A DNA stretch of 64,000 bases from an uncultured Collinsella sp. (lineage in GTDB: Bacteria; Actinomycetota; Coriobacteriia; Coriobacteriales; Coriobacteriaceae): contig CABUTR010000001.1 of NCBI GenBank assembly GCA_902494555.1, positions 1-64,000 on the forward strand, read 5' to 3'. Under the pieces are notes generated by a model. The model had not been told where the DNA came from and ran no database searches. It worked only from the letters and a program-made list of their open reading frames with translations. Positions 10,901-20,620 of this stretch are shown piece after piece. A program made the position numbers and the translations under genes. Within the stretch, counting starts at the first letter, position 1, and each line of letters begins with the position of its first letter.

Positions 10901-13036
10901 ATGGGGCGCAATAACAAGCATAAGCGCGGTGCCCGCAATAAGCGTGGGCCGGTGCGCAGCGAACGCCGTCCGAGCCTGACCGGGCGCGTGCAGCTCCATG
11001 AGCATGGCGCCTATGTCATAACCGAGAGCGGCGACTACAAGGTTATGGGCCGCGGTAAGCGCGAGATCATGGATGGCGATACCGTTGCCGTGAGCATTAA
11101 GAACAGCCCGCACGGTGAGCGGCGCGCCGTGATCGAAGGCGTGGTTGAGCGCGCAGCCATAAGCGTGGTGGGTACGTACCAGACCGCTGGTCCGCTCGGT
11201 GTGATCGAGCCGCTCGATTCGCGCCTGAAGGCCGACTTCTTCATTCTGCCCGAGGATACCTCGGCGGATCGTCTGGGCGTCCACCCGGGTGATGCCGTTG
11301 TCGCGCGCATTTTGACCTACCCGACGCGCCTGGAATCGGGCACCGTGACGATCGAACGCCGCATTGGCGGAGATGACGCGCCCGATTTGGGCGTTCAATA
11401 CGTGATGGCGCGTTACGGCTATACCGATAGCTATCCCGAGGCTGCGCTGGACGAGGCCGAGGGGCTTTCGCTCGATGTGTCCGCGGCGCTTAAGGACCCG
11501 CTTCGCCGCGATCTGCGCGACCGCTTTGTCATCACGATCGACCCGGTCGACGCGCGCGACTTTGACGATGCCATTTCGCTTGAGCGCACGCCCGAGGGTG
11601 GCTACAAGCTGGGTGTGCATATCGCCGACGTTTCACACTATGTGGCTTGGGACGGGCATATCGATCTTGAGGCTCGCCATCGTACGACATCGGTGTATCT
11701 GGCCGATCGCGTGCTTCCCATGCTGCCCGAACGCCTGTCCTGTGACCTGTGCTCGCTTCGCCCTGACGAGGACCGTCTTGCGTTTACCGTTGACATTGAG
11801 CTCGATGCGCAGGGTCGCGTGCGGCATTACGATCCGTACCCCAGCGTGATTCGCTCGCGTGTGCGTATGGACTATGACGGCGCCGAGGCGCTGCTGGTGC
11901 GTGCCGGCGCGGTGGAGTATGGGGTGCTGGAAGGCGCCGCTGAGGATGTTGAGGCTGCTGAGGCCTCGCGCGAGGAGGCGCTTGAGCGTGGGCTTGCATG
12001 CGAGGAGACGGCCCGCGGCTATAATGTCGACCTCGGTGATTTTTTGGTTGCCGCCAACGAGCTTGCGGAGCTCCGCCGCCGCATTCGTCGCGCGCGCGGC
12101 TCGGTCGACTTTGATACGGCCGAGATCCGCGCGCTCTTGGACGAGGACGGTGTGCCCGTGCAGGTCGTGGCCCGCGAGCGTTCGTGCGCCACGTCGCTGA
12201 TCGAGGAGGCCATGCTGCTCGCCAACGAGTGCGTGGCCGAGTGGCTGGCCGACCGCGACATTGAGGCTTGCTATCGCGTGCACGATGATCCCAGTCCCGA
12301 TAGCCTGCACGGCGCCGCCGTGGCGCTGGCGCAGCTGGGCATCATCGACGACCGCCGTGCGGCTGGTATTGCCCTGGGAAGTCCCGATGAGCTGCAGGCT
12401 GCGGTCGACGCCGCGGCTGGCACGGCCAACGCGCCGCTTGTCAACACGCTGCTGTTGCGCAGCATGCAGCGCGCACTGTACAAGCCGCGCAACGAAGGCC
12501 ACTTTGCGCTTGCCGCTCCGTGCTACTGCCACTTTACGAGTCCTATCCGCCGCTATCCCGATTTGGTGGTGCACCGCGTGCTCAAGCTGCAGCTGGCCTA
12601 TGAGCGGCTGGGCGGCAAGGACGCCTTGGCACGCACGCCCCGGCTCATCGGTAAGGGTCGCGAGTCCCTGCCACGCATTCTGCCGCAGATTTGCCGTGCA
12701 TGCAGCGATGCGGAGCGTGCGGCCGATGCCGCCAGCCATGCGACGCAAAAGATCAAGATTGCCCAGTACTACGAGGATCGCCTGGGCGAGCGCTATGCCG
12801 GAACGGTCTCGTGGGTCAGCAGCATGGGCCTGTTCGTACGCTTGGATCTGACGCAGGTCGAGGGCCTGGTTTCAATTAAGAGCCTGGGCAACGAGTGGTT
12901 CGAGTTTGACGAGGACGCGCTCACGCTCACAGGTGCCGACACGGGGACCCGCTATGAGCTGGGGCAGCGCGTGGTCATCGAGGTCTCGCGCGTCAATACC
13001 ACGCGCGGGCACTTGGACTTTAAGCTAATCCATTAG
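10901..13036 (+). CDS. rnr: Ribonuclease R (RNB family 3'-5' exoribonuclease)
   Basis: RNase R degrades structured RNA processively and takes part in mRNA and tmRNA-linked decay. The 711-residue protein has a basic N-terminus, a cold-shock/OB region (about 20-180), the RNB catalytic domain with metal-binding aspartates in DARDFDDA (217-224), FTSPIRRYPDLVVHR near 545, and a C-terminal S1 domain (about 625-705). AAGGAGG lies 5 nt before ATG. In many bacteria smpB follows rnr directly; here it is about 8.5 kb away. Confidence 0.93.
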   Translation: MGRNNKHKRGARNKRGPVRSERRPSLTGRVQLHEHGAYVITESGDYKVMGRGKREIMDGDTVAVSIKNSPHGERRAVIEGVVERAAISVVGTYQTAGPLGVIEPLDSRLKADFFILPEDTSADRLGVHPGDAVVARILTYPTRLESGTVTIERRIGGDDAPDLGVQYVMARYGYTDSYPEAALDEAEGLSLDVSAALKDPLRRDLRDRFVITIDPVDARDFDDAISLERTPEGGYKLGVHIADVSHYVAWDGHIDLEARHRTTSVYLADRVLPMLPERLSCDLCSLRPDEDRLAFTVDIELDAQGRVRHYDPYPSVIRSRVRMDYDGAEALLVRAGAVEYGVLEGAAEDVEAAEASREEALERGLACEETARGYNVDLGDFLVAANELAELRRRIRRARGSVDFDTAEIRALLDEDGVPVQVVARERSCATSLIEEAMLLANECVAEWLADRDIEACYRVHDDPSPDSLHGAAVALAQLGIIDDRRAAGIALGSPDELQAAVDAAAGTANAPLVNTLLLRSMQRALYKPRNEGHFALAAPCYCHFTSPIRRYPDLVVHRVLKLQLAYERLGGKDALARTPRLIGKGRESLPRILPQICRACSDAERAADAASHATQKIKIAQYYEDRLGERYAGTVSWVSSMGLFVRLDLTQVEGLVSIKSLGNEWFEFDEDALTLTGADTGTRYELGQRVVIEVSRVNTTRGHLDFKLIH

Positions 13037-13062
13037 CCAAATCACGACTCGTGGCGGGAGAA

Positions 13063-13095
13063 CGGAGGGCGGTCTTTCGGGGCCGCCCTCCGCGT
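13063..13095 (+). terminator. Terminator-like hairpin after rnr
   Basis: CGGAGGGCGG (13063-13072) pairs with CCGCCCTCCG (13083-13092). The T run after it is weak, so termination efficiency is uncertain. Confidence 0.6.
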
Positions 13096-13155
13096 TTGGA
13101 TCGTGACTACCTTGCCGTCTGCTCGGCTGCCCGCTTACCTGCTATTTGAGAGGTA

Positions 13156-13194
13156 AAACCTACCAAAATAAACCTGTCCCTTTTTGGCAGGTTT
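13156..13194. repeat. 39-bp intergenic palindrome, second copy of the 971-1009 element
   Basis: AAACCTACCAAAA (13156-13168) faces TTTTGGCAGGTTT (13182-13194) around TAAACCTGTCCCT. It shares most of its sequence with the element at 971-1009. Confidence 0.75.
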
Positions 13195-13213
13195 ACAAGA
13201 AAGCGGGGATGAG

Positions 13214-13819
13214 ATGGCGACGGTGTACGGTTATGCGCGGGTGAGCTCGCGCGATCAGAATCTGAACCGGCAGCTGGATGCGCTGGGCGCCTATGGCGTG
13301 GGCTCGGCGAATATTTATGCCGACCATGCGAGCGGCAAGGACTTCGACCGCCCGCGGTATCGCGAGCTGCTGCACGTCCTGGGAGACGGGGACGTGCTGG
13401 TGGTGCTTTCTATCGACCGACTTGGCCGTAATTACTCCGAGATTCTTGAGGAATGGCGACGCATTACCAAGGATCTCGGGGTTGCCATTGTGGTGTTGGA
13501 CATGCCATTGCTTGACACGCGCGCCAGGGCCAGCGGCGCGCCGGATGTGACCAACACCCTGATTGCCGATATTGTGCTGCAACTGCTGAGCTACGTGGCG
13601 CAGGTGGAGCGCGAGAATATCCATCGGCGCCAGGCGGAGGGGATTGCAGCGGCGCGGGCGCGAGGGGTTCGTTTCGGTCGACCTCGCAAGCCGTGCCCTC
13701 CTCAGTTTGAGCTGGTGCGCGATAGCTATGAGGCAGGCGATATTACGCGCAGCCAGGCAGCAAAGTGCCTGGGCGTGTGCGTGGGGACGTTCGATCGCTG
13801 GATGCGCGAGGCGGGGTAG
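13214..13819 (+). CDS. Serine recombinase (resolvase/invertase family)
   Basis: This is a site-specific DNA recombinase of 201 residues. The N-terminal resolvase domain begins GYARVSSRDQ, with the probable catalytic Ser at position 11. The conserved LSIDRLGRNYSEI and QVERENIHRRQAEGI segments follow. The C-terminus is a helix-turn-helix (about 165-198) of the Hin/Tn3 type. A GGGGA site precedes ATG 13214. No transposase or invertible segment is evident nearby, so the target is unknown. A palindrome ends 19 bp upstream. Confidence 0.9.
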   Translation: MATVYGYARVSSRDQNLNRQLDALGAYGVGSANIYADHASGKDFDRPRYRELLHVLGDGDVLVVLSIDRLGRNYSEILEEWRRITKDLGVAIVVLDMPLLDTRARASGAPDVTNTLIADIVLQLLSYVAQVERENIHRRQAEGIAAARARGVRFGRPRKPCPPQFELVRDSYEAGDITRSQAAKCLGVCVGTFDRWMREAG

Positions 13820-13924
13820 GGGTTTGCGTCGCTTTGTCGCTTCCTGTTGCGATTCAAATTTTGATACGGTGGCGATGTCATTTGGGGCTACACTCGCTGA
13901 TATTCAAAAAAAGGAGGTAGGCCC

Positions 13925-14506
13925 TTGGCGCGCGTAAAACAAATAATCGGATGGACCGCGATCGTTCTGTTCGCTGCAACGCTGGCGGGCATCTGGGTGC
14001 TGACGGAGCAAAATGCGGCGGAGACGTCGTTGCTGAGCGAGTCCACCGCGCGTGTGGTGGAGGGTCAGGCTACGGGCGTACAGGCTGCCAATGCCACGGG
14101 TGAAGCTCAGACGGAGAACGGAATGACCGGGGGCACCGATTCGGCTGCCTCGAATGTACGGTCTGGCCGACTTGCTTCCATTCGCATGTGGGTGGGCACG
14201 AACGTCCGTCGCGTTGCCCATACCGTAGAGTTTTTCTTCGTCGGATTGTTCGCCTCGGTGGTCGTGGTTTGCTTTTCCAGGCGTCCGTGGAGCGTATGTT
14301 CCCGTTGCGTGCCCGTGTTGCTCTTTTGCGCCGTCTGCTCCGTTGGCGATCAGGTACATAAGATCTTTGTTCCCGGCAGGCATTTCGACGTTATCGATTT
14401 AGGATTCGATGCTGCGGGCTATGTCACCGCCATGCTGTTGGTATTGCTGGCAGCGGCGTTGGTGCGCTATGCGACTCGGCCGATCGGCGTCCATGCGAGG
14501 CGCTAG
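13925..14506 (+). CDS. VanZ-like membrane protein
   Basis: Predicted integral membrane protein, 193 residues. A transmembrane helix at 8-27 is followed by a polar stretch rich in Ala, Thr, Glu and Gly (30-85). Then come VanZ-like motifs: RRVAHTVEFFFVG (about 95-107) and GDQVHKIFVPGRHFDVID (about 140-158). The family is named for teicoplanin resistance VanZ, but most members have unknown roles. The start is TTG with a strong AGGAGGT 6 nt upstream. A resistance role cannot be claimed from sequence. Confidence 0.75.
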   Translation: MARVKQIIGWTAIVLFAATLAGIWVLTEQNAAETSLLSESTARVVEGQATGVQAANATGEAQTENGMTGGTDSAASNVRSGRLASIRMWVGTNVRRVAHTVEFFFVGLFASVVVVCFSRRPWSVCSRCVPVLLFCAVCSVGDQVHKIFVPGRHFDVIDLGFDAAGYVTAMLLVLLAAALVRYATRPIGVHARR

Positions 14507-14587
14507 CCGGTAACAAACCCGTTTCTGATAATGCGACCTTGTTGAATTATTTTGTGTCGCGCGTATTTCCGAGCGGTCGGATTTGAG

Positions 14588-14611
14588 GGGCGAGCGGTAG
14601 AACGCTCGCCC
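14588..14611 (+). terminator. Terminator-like hairpin after the VanZ-like gene
   Basis: GGGCGAGCG (14588-14596) pairs perfectly with CGCTCGCCC (14603-14611). Only a short T stretch follows. Confidence 0.65.
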
Positions 14612-14636
14612 TTCGTGCGCCACGATGCGGCACAAT

Positions 14637-14665
14637 GTACCGTAAAAGCTGTTTATATCCGGTAC
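14637..14665 (+). promoter_or_regulatory. Candidate operator upstream of murR
   Basis: An inverted repeat GTACCG...CGGTAC with a 17-nt centre surrounds an AT-rich TTTATATCC that could be a -10. RpiR/MurR regulators bind palindromes, so this may be an autoregulatory site; support is positional only. Confidence 0.3.
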
Positions 14666-14710
14666 GAATCGTTCGTTGGTCTTTAATTCTTCTCAACGGA
14701 GGTGTTTGAG

Positions 14711-15562
14711 ATGGCAAACGGATTGCTTTTGCGGCTTCGCGAGCGTGAGCTCAGCGCGAGCCCGGCGGAACGCAATGTCATCGCATATGTAAGCGCTCAT
14801 CCGCACGAGGTGGTCGGGCTGTCCGTCCGCGGTCTTGCCGATGCCACGTTCTCCTCGCCCTCGAGCATTTTGCGCTTTTGCAAGCGCTTGGGTTTTGCGG
14901 GCTACAAGGAGTTCCAGCGCGAACTGATTGCCGAGCTGGCGCTCTTGGGTGACAAGAAAGACGTTGCTCTCGAGGACATCTCCATGGATGACAGCGTCGA
15001 ACGTATCGTGGGGAAGGTGATGAAAAGCAACGTGCGCACGATCGAAGCGACGGCGCGAACGCTCGATTACACCGTCTTGGAGCGATGTGCGGCCTATCTT
15101 AAGCGGGCACGCGCGGTCAATCTGTTCGGTATCGGTGCCTCTCGTTTGGTCGCGCACGATCTGGCGCAAAAGCTCATGCGTGTCGACAAAGAGTGCCATC
15201 TGTACGACGACTGGCATGATCAGCTCTTGTGTGCCAAGAACATGCATGAGGGCGATATGGCAATCGCCTTTAGCTACTCGGGCTTGACGCAAGAGGTGCT
15301 GGACTGCACCGCCGAGGCCCAACGTCACAACTGTCCCGTTGTGGCCGTGACCAAAGTAGATGGATCATCCAAGCTTGCCACCATGGCCGATGCCGTGCTC
15401 GGCGTCGCTGCGAGTGAGCCCTTGGTCCGCAGTGGTGCCATGGCTTCGCGTATGGCTCAGCTTATGGTTGTCGATGCCCTGTACGCTGCTTACGTTGCCA
15501 GCGACTACGAACGAGCGACGCATGTCATTAAGCAAAACTACATCGAGAAACAGGAAAGATGA
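14711..15562 (+). CDS. murR: RpiR/MurR family transcriptional regulator
   Basis: This is a sugar-phosphate responsive regulator of 283 residues. It has an N-terminal RpiR-type helix-turn-helix domain (about 1-77; SSPSSILRFCKRLGFAGYKE is the recognition region) and a C-terminal SIS domain (about 120-255; FGIGASRLVAHD...) expected to bind MurNAc-6-phosphate or a related ligand. ATG 14711 follows CGGAGGT. It sits directly upstream of murQ, murP and mupG, so it most likely controls MurNAc recycling. Confidence 0.85.
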   Translation: MANGLLLRLRERELSASPAERNVIAYVSAHPHEVVGLSVRGLADATFSSPSSILRFCKRLGFAGYKEFQRELIAELALLGDKKDVALEDISMDDSVERIVGKVMKSNVRTIEATARTLDYTVLERCAAYLKRARAVNLFGIGASRLVAHDLAQKLMRVDKECHLYDDWHDQLLCAKNMHEGDMAIAFSYSGLTQEVLDCTAEAQRHNCPVVAVTKVDGSSKLATMADAVLGVAASEPLVRSGAMASRMAQLMVVDALYAAYVASDYERATHVIKQNYIEKQER

Positions 15563-15572
15563 GGTGAATGAA

Positions 15573-16496
<924 letters not shown>

Positions 16497-16553
16497 GTGC
16501 GCGGCGTGAGCTGATATGGCATCCAGACGAGATACCCAATACAAGGAGGAGTT

Positions 16554-17984
16554 ATGACGAACAAAGAGCTGGCTCAAAAGCTGCTGGACCTTTTGGGCGG
16601 TAAAGACAACGTGCTCGCAAACGCGGCGTGCATGACGCGCCTGCGCGTGACCGTCAAAGACGCGGGCAACGTCGACACGGAGGGCATTAAGGCACTCGAC
16701 GGCGTGATGGGCCTAGTCGAGGACGACACGATGCAGATCGTGCTGGGGCCGGGCAAGGTGAATAAGGTGCTCGAGGAGTTCTCCAAGCTCACCGGCCTTG
16801 CGAAAGGCGTTGCTGACGAGAGCGTGGTCGACGCTGCGGCCACAAACAAGGCCGCGCAGAAGGCCAAGTACGAGTCCAAGCCGGTTCAGGCCTTCCTCAA
16901 GAAGATTTCCAATGTCTTCGTCGCCCTGCTCCCCGGCATCATTGCGGCTGGCCTCATCAACGGTATCTGCAACGTCATTAACGTCTCGACGGCAGGCGCG
17001 CTTGCGGGCGAGTGGTGGTACCAGGGCATTCGTTCCATGGGCTGGGCCCTGTTTGCCTATCTGCCCATCTTGGTGGGCTATAACGCGGCGCGTGAGTTTG
17101 GTGGCTCCGCTGCGCTGGGCGGCATCGCCGGCATGATGTGTATCGCCAACAGTGCCATGCCCCTGCTTGCGCCTGGCGCGGCCGATCCTGCCACTGCCAT
17201 TCTGCTGCCGCTCACCAATGCGCAGTACAACCCCGCAGCGGGCGGCATGATCGCGGCTCTTATCGCTGGCGCATTTTTTGCCTGGATGGAGCGTCAGATT
17301 CGCAAGGTTATGCCCAACGCACTCGACACGTTCTTGTCCCCGCTGCTGGTGCTCATCATCGGCGCCTTTGCTCTGATGCTCGTCATCCAGCCGGTTGGCG
17401 CATGGCTGACGACTGCCATCTTTAGCGTTTTGACCTTTATCTTCGAGAAGTTGGGCGTCCTGGGCGGCTATATCCTGTCGGCAGGCTTCTTGCCGCTGGT
17501 TTCCGTCGGCCTGCATCAGGCGCTCACGCCGATCCACGCTATGCTCAACGATCCCGACGGCGCTACCAAGGGCATCAATTATCTGCTTCCCATCCTTATG
17601 ATGGCTGGCGGCGGTCAGGTCGGTGCCGGTCTGGCGCTGTACTTTAAGACCAAGAACGCCAAGCTCAAGAAGTACGTCGCAGAGTCCATTCCCGTTGGAA
17701 TCCTCGGTGTGGGCGAGCCTCTGATGTATGCCGTTACGCTGCCGCTCGTTCGTCCGTTTGTGACGGCCTGCCTGGGTGCCGGATTTGGCGGCGCGCTCGC
17801 GGCGCTGCTTCACATCGGCACGGTTTCTCAGGGCGTTTCCGGTCTGTTTGGCCTGCTGATCGTCGTTCCTGGCCAGCAGCTCGGCTACGTTGCCGCTATG
17901 CTGCTTGCCTATGCCGCCGGCTTTGTCCTGATGTGGTTCTTTGGCGTCGACGAGCAGAAGATCAACGAGTTCTTTGGCGAATAG
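16554..17984 (+). CDS. murP: PTS EIIBC component, MurNAc-specific (MurP-like)
   Basis: This is a sugar transporter that phosphorylates its substrate. The IIB domain is at 1-80 with phospho-accepting C26 in NAACMTRLRV, and the IIC membrane domain at about 110-475 has some ten helices and the GVGEPLMYAVTLP region. The 476-residue length and B-C order match E. coli MurP. It lacks IIA, so it must borrow one in trans; the glucose-type EIIA at 51961 is a candidate. AAGGAGGAG precedes ATG. MurNAc specificity rests on the murQ/mupG context. Confidence 0.88.
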   Translation: MTNKELAQKLLDLLGGKDNVLANAACMTRLRVTVKDAGNVDTEGIKALDGVMGLVEDDTMQIVLGPGKVNKVLEEFSKLTGLAKGVADESVVDAAATNKAAQKAKYESKPVQAFLKKISNVFVALLPGIIAAGLINGICNVINVSTAGALAGEWWYQGIRSMGWALFAYLPILVGYNAAREFGGSAALGGIAGMMCIANSAMPLLAPGAADPATAILLPLTNAQYNPAAGGMIAALIAGAFFAWMERQIRKVMPNALDTFLSPLLVLIIGAFALMLVIQPVGAWLTTAIFSVLTFIFEKLGVLGGYILSAGFLPLVSVGLHQALTPIHAMLNDPDGATKGINYLLPILMMAGGGQVGAGLALYFKTKNAKLKKYVAESIPVGILGVGEPLMYAVTLPLVRPFVTACLGAGFGGALAALLHIGTVSQGVSGLFGLLIVVPGQQLGYVAAMLLAYAAGFVLMWFFGVDEQKINEFFGE

Positions 17985-18051
17985 TTTGATATCGCGAGCC
18001 GTGTTGCTCAGGGCTCGCGGCGCGCGGCAGATTTCTTGATGCTATGGTTGT

Positions 18052-18085
18052 GCCGGCGGGGCTAACTGCTCCGCCGGCCTTTTTT
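18052..18085 (+). terminator. Terminator-form hairpin between murP and mupG
   Basis: An 11-bp stem (18052-18062 with 18068-18078, one G-U pair) has a TAACT loop, with T6 following. The mupG ribosome site (AAAGGAG) starts right after it. Another GC hairpin (CGCGAGCC/GGGCTCGCG) lies at 17993-18019. Confidence 0.75.
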
Positions 18086-18101
18086 AAAGGAGCGTTGAAA
18101 C

Positions 18102-19154
18102 GTGAAAACGGGTATTTCGATTTATCTTTCCAGCCCTCTGCAGGATATTGAGCGGACGATTGAGCACGGTGCCGCGGCGGGTGCGCGCTATGCGTTTACC
18201 TCACTGCATATTCCCGAGGATGGGGGAGCGGCGTATGCCGATAAGGTCCGTCATGTGCTGTCGCTGCTTTCCGCCCGCGGCATTGCGCTCATCGCCGATG
18301 TGGGGCCGCGCACGTGCGATTTGCTCGGGCTTGAACGCATCGAGGACCTGCGCGATCTGGGGTTGGAATACCTTCGTTTGGACTATGGCTTTAGCGCCCA
18401 GCGGGTCGCGGAGCTGTCCGGTGTATTTCGCATTGTGGTCAATGCATCGACGGTGAGTTCTGATGAAATTGCATCGTGGCGTGAGGCCGGTGCCGATGTG
18501 ACTCGTTTTGCTGCCTGCCACAATTTTTACCCCAAGCCTTATACCGGTTTAGCTCTGGAGGACATTGCTCGGGTGAATCTTCGTCTTGCGGCGCTTGGAT
18601 TCGAAATCATGGCTTTTGTGCCGGGTGATGCCAACGCTCGCGGGCCGGTATTCGAGGGGCTGCCGACGGTCGAGGCGCAGCGCGGTCGCGCGTCAAAGGT
18701 TGCCCTCAACATGCTTGAGCTCGCACATGGCGCCGATTGCGACATTGTGTTGGTCGGCGACCCCGATCTTTCCGATGCGGGCTGGGCGCAGTTTGCTCAA
18801 GTTTCCGCCGGATACGTAGACCTGCAATGTGAGCTTGAGCCCGGTTATGCCTATGTGCGCGGGCAGATTCATCACGACCGGCCCGACTCGAGCGCCGTCA
18901 TCTTTAGGTCTCAGGAGTCACGCACGACGCTTAAGCCGGATTCCGTGCCGAAGGATACCGGTGCCGGCCTGCCGCGAAAGGCGGGGTCGATCGCTGTGAG
19001 CAATAGCGGCTATGGGCGCTACGAAGGCGAGCTTGAGATTGCGCGGGTCGATCTTCCCGGTGACGAGCGCATGAACGTTGCGGGCCATATCACGCCCGAG
19101 GCAATGGAGCTGCTGCCGTTCATCAAACGCGGATTTGGGGTACGGTTCGTTTAG
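18102..19154 (+). CDS. mupG: DUF871 protein, probable 6-phospho-N-acetylmuramidase MupG
   Basis: It probably cleaves MurNAc-6P-GlcNAc in the cytoplasm, as shown for MupG in Staphylococcus aureus. The 350-residue protein has the N-terminal TIM-barrel part (MKTGISIYLSS, FTSLHIPED, YLRLDYGF, CHNFYPKPYTGL) and the small C-terminal beta domain of DUF871 (about 240-350). Start is GTG with AAAGGAG upstream. A terminator-like hairpin separates it from murP, so it may be transcribed partly on its own or by read-through. Confidence 0.82.
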   Translation: MKTGISIYLSSPLQDIERTIEHGAAAGARYAFTSLHIPEDGGAAYADKVRHVLSLLSARGIALIADVGPRTCDLLGLERIEDLRDLGLEYLRLDYGFSAQRVAELSGVFRIVVNASTVSSDEIASWREAGADVTRFAACHNFYPKPYTGLALEDIARVNLRLAALGFEIMAFVPGDANARGPVFEGLPTVEAQRGRASKVALNMLELAHGADCDIVLVGDPDLSDAGWAQFAQVSAGYVDLQCELEPGYAYVRGQIHHDRPDSSAVIFRSQESRTTLKPDSVPKDTGAGLPRKAGSIAVSNSGYGRYEGELEIARVDLPGDERMNVAGHITPEAMELLPFIKRGFGVRFV

Positions 19155-19246
19155 TGTGTGACCCGTGGGCTACAATTGGCCCATCATGCGAAGGCGCCTC
19201 GTGTGGCGTGTGCCTGCGTTGGCCGATTTATATTCGGAGGATTCCC

Positions 19247-19606
19247 ATGACCGTACTGTTTGTTGAATATCCCAAGTGCTCGACCTGTAAGAAGGCCAAG
19301 GCATGGCTGGACGAACACGGGGTAGAGTATATCGACCGCGATATCGTTTTGGACAATCCCACGGCTGATGAGCTTGCGACCTGGATTGCTCGTTCGGGGC
19401 TGCCGGTGCGGCGTTTCTTTAATTCGTCGGGCATGAAATATCGAGAGCTGGGCCTGAAGGCGCGTCTGGATGCGGGCATGACGGATCGGGAGTGCTACGA
19501 GCTGCTGGCGACCGACGGCATGCTGGTTAAGCGCCCACTGCTGGTGGGCGATGACTTTGCGATTCCTGGCTTTAAGGAATCGGCTTGGGCCGAGGCATTG
19601 CTGTAG
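19247..19606 (+). CDS. ArsC/Spx family protein (YffB-like)
   Basis: Thioredoxin-fold protein of the arsenate reductase/Spx family, 119 residues. It carries CSTCKKAKAWL with a CxxC (C11, C14), FFNSSGMKYRELGLK in the middle and the cis-Pro region LVKRPLLV. A second downstream cysteine typical of real arsenate reductases is not evident, so a redox or Spx-like role is as likely. CGGAGG precedes ATG 19247. TACAAT near 19170 may be its -10. Confidence 0.8.
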   Translation: MTVLFVEYPKCSTCKKAKAWLDEHGVEYIDRDIVLDNPTADELATWIARSGLPVRRFFNSSGMKYRELGLKARLDAGMTDRECYELLATDGMLVKRPLLVGDDFAIPGFKESAWAEALL

Positions 19607-19678
19607 CGGCTGCGGAAAGCACGACCCGTTTTGAGCGCTCAGGATGGGACGTGTTTTCCATCGGCGGGCTCGCTCGGC

Positions 19679-20089
19679 TCAATCCTTGAGCTGTGCCCAT
19701 TCGTGCGGACCGTAGACCTTTACGTGCTTGTTGGGCTTGCCGCTCCAGTACTCCTCGTCCATAAAGGGCAGATATGCCTGAACGCCGGGGCAGATAAAGG
19801 GGATCCGCTGCTGTTGCAGTCGCTCGCGCTGGCGCTGCTCCAGGTGCGCCTCGGATATGACGGTCGGCATACCGGACAGCTCGACGAGGCTTGCCTGGAT
19901 TCGCTTAAGGTCGGGGAGTCCCGCGTGCCATGACATCCGCATGATCAAAAAGGATGCACGGCGGTATTTTGCCTGCATCACCGTGATGGCGGGGCGCAGA
20001 GTGGGATGGATTTTGTCCCGTTCGGGCCAAAGGTCAGCAGTGATCTCGAGGCCCAGGGTCTCCCATAGGTAATCAAGCTCTTCGTCCAT
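19679..20089 (-). CDS. Hypothetical protein with PFxxPGxQxYLPF motif
   Basis: A 136-residue protein of unknown function. Residues 92-110 read IPFICPGVQAYLPFM. From memory this resembles the conserved core of a family annotated as MarR-like regulators, whose members carry an N-terminal domain ending in a similar PFVVP..QLYLPF stretch; the winged helix itself is absent here. GAGGTG lies before the ATG. It converges with the ArsC/Spx-like gene. No partner gene gives its role away. Confidence 0.6.
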   Translation of the reverse strand: MDEELDYLWETLGLEITADLWPERDKIHPTLRPAITVMQAKYRRASFLIMRMSWHAGLPDLKRIQASLVELSGMPTVISEAHLEQRQRERLQQQRIPFICPGVQAYLPFMDEEYWSGKPNKHVKVYGPHEWAQLKD

Positions 20090-20282
20090 GGCACCTCGAT
20101 ATCTACGTGATCATTGATACTTCGATTGTGTTGCCTGGTGCTATCGTTTTCGCGGTAGAATCTGCCAACGGTTGACGGCTACCGCTCGCGGCGTTTTGCC
20201 CTTCGTGTGCAGCGGTCGACTTCACAGGTCCTTCACGTGTTGGCCGTATTTGACTGAATTTCAAAAAAGTCAAAATTGGGGC

Positions 20283-20311
20283 TTGCGTCACGGCCGGACT
20301 TCCCGTATATT
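20283..20311 (+). promoter_or_regulatory. Promoter of the tRNA-Gln/tRNA-Glu operon
   Basis: TTGCGT (20283-20288), a 17-bp spacer and TATATT (20306-20311) lie about 45 bp before the first tRNA, a good sigma-70-type match. Confidence 0.65.
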
Positions 20312-20355
20312 TCTTTCTTGCGCAAAGGCACAGCCGAGCGCAGCGATGCAGTCAT

Positions 20356-20429
20356 TGGGATGTCGTCTAATGGCAGGACAGCGGATTCTGGTTCCGTCAA
20401 TGGGGGTTCGACTCCCTCCATCCCAGCCA
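20356..20429 (+). tRNA. tRNA-Gln (anticodon CUG)
   Basis: The acceptor stem TGGGATG pairs with CATCCCA, then G and encoded CCA. The anticodon loop TTCTGGT gives CUG. The T arm has GGTTCGACTCC. It is 74 nt with CCA and is transcribed with tRNA-Glu 17 nt downstream. Confidence 0.95.
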
Positions 20430-20446
20430 TTGCATTTGCTACATAT

Positions 20447-20523
20447 GGCCCGTTCGTCTAGCGGTTTAGGACGCCGCCCTCTCAAGGCGGAGATCACCAG
20501 TTCGAATCTGGTACGGGCTACCA
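20447..20523 (+). tRNA. tRNA-Glu (anticodon CUC)
   Basis: GGCCCGT pairs with ACGGGCT, then A and encoded CCA. The anticodon arm CCGCC-CTCTCAA-GGCGG gives CUC. The T arm has GTTCGAATC. It is the second gene of a two-tRNA unit. Confidence 0.94.
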
Positions 20524-20533
20524 AAATTGAACG

Positions 20534-20561
20534 CCCGGGCCTCGTAAGAGACCCGGGTTTT
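20534..20561 (+). terminator. Terminator of the tRNA operon
   Basis: CCCGGGCCTC pairs with GAGACCCGGG (one mismatch), then TTTT. Confidence 0.85.
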
Positions 20562-20620
20562 GTGTATTGACCGATATTTAAGGCGCGCGTTGAGTCTGCC
20601 GCCCGGACCGAGGAGTTGTC

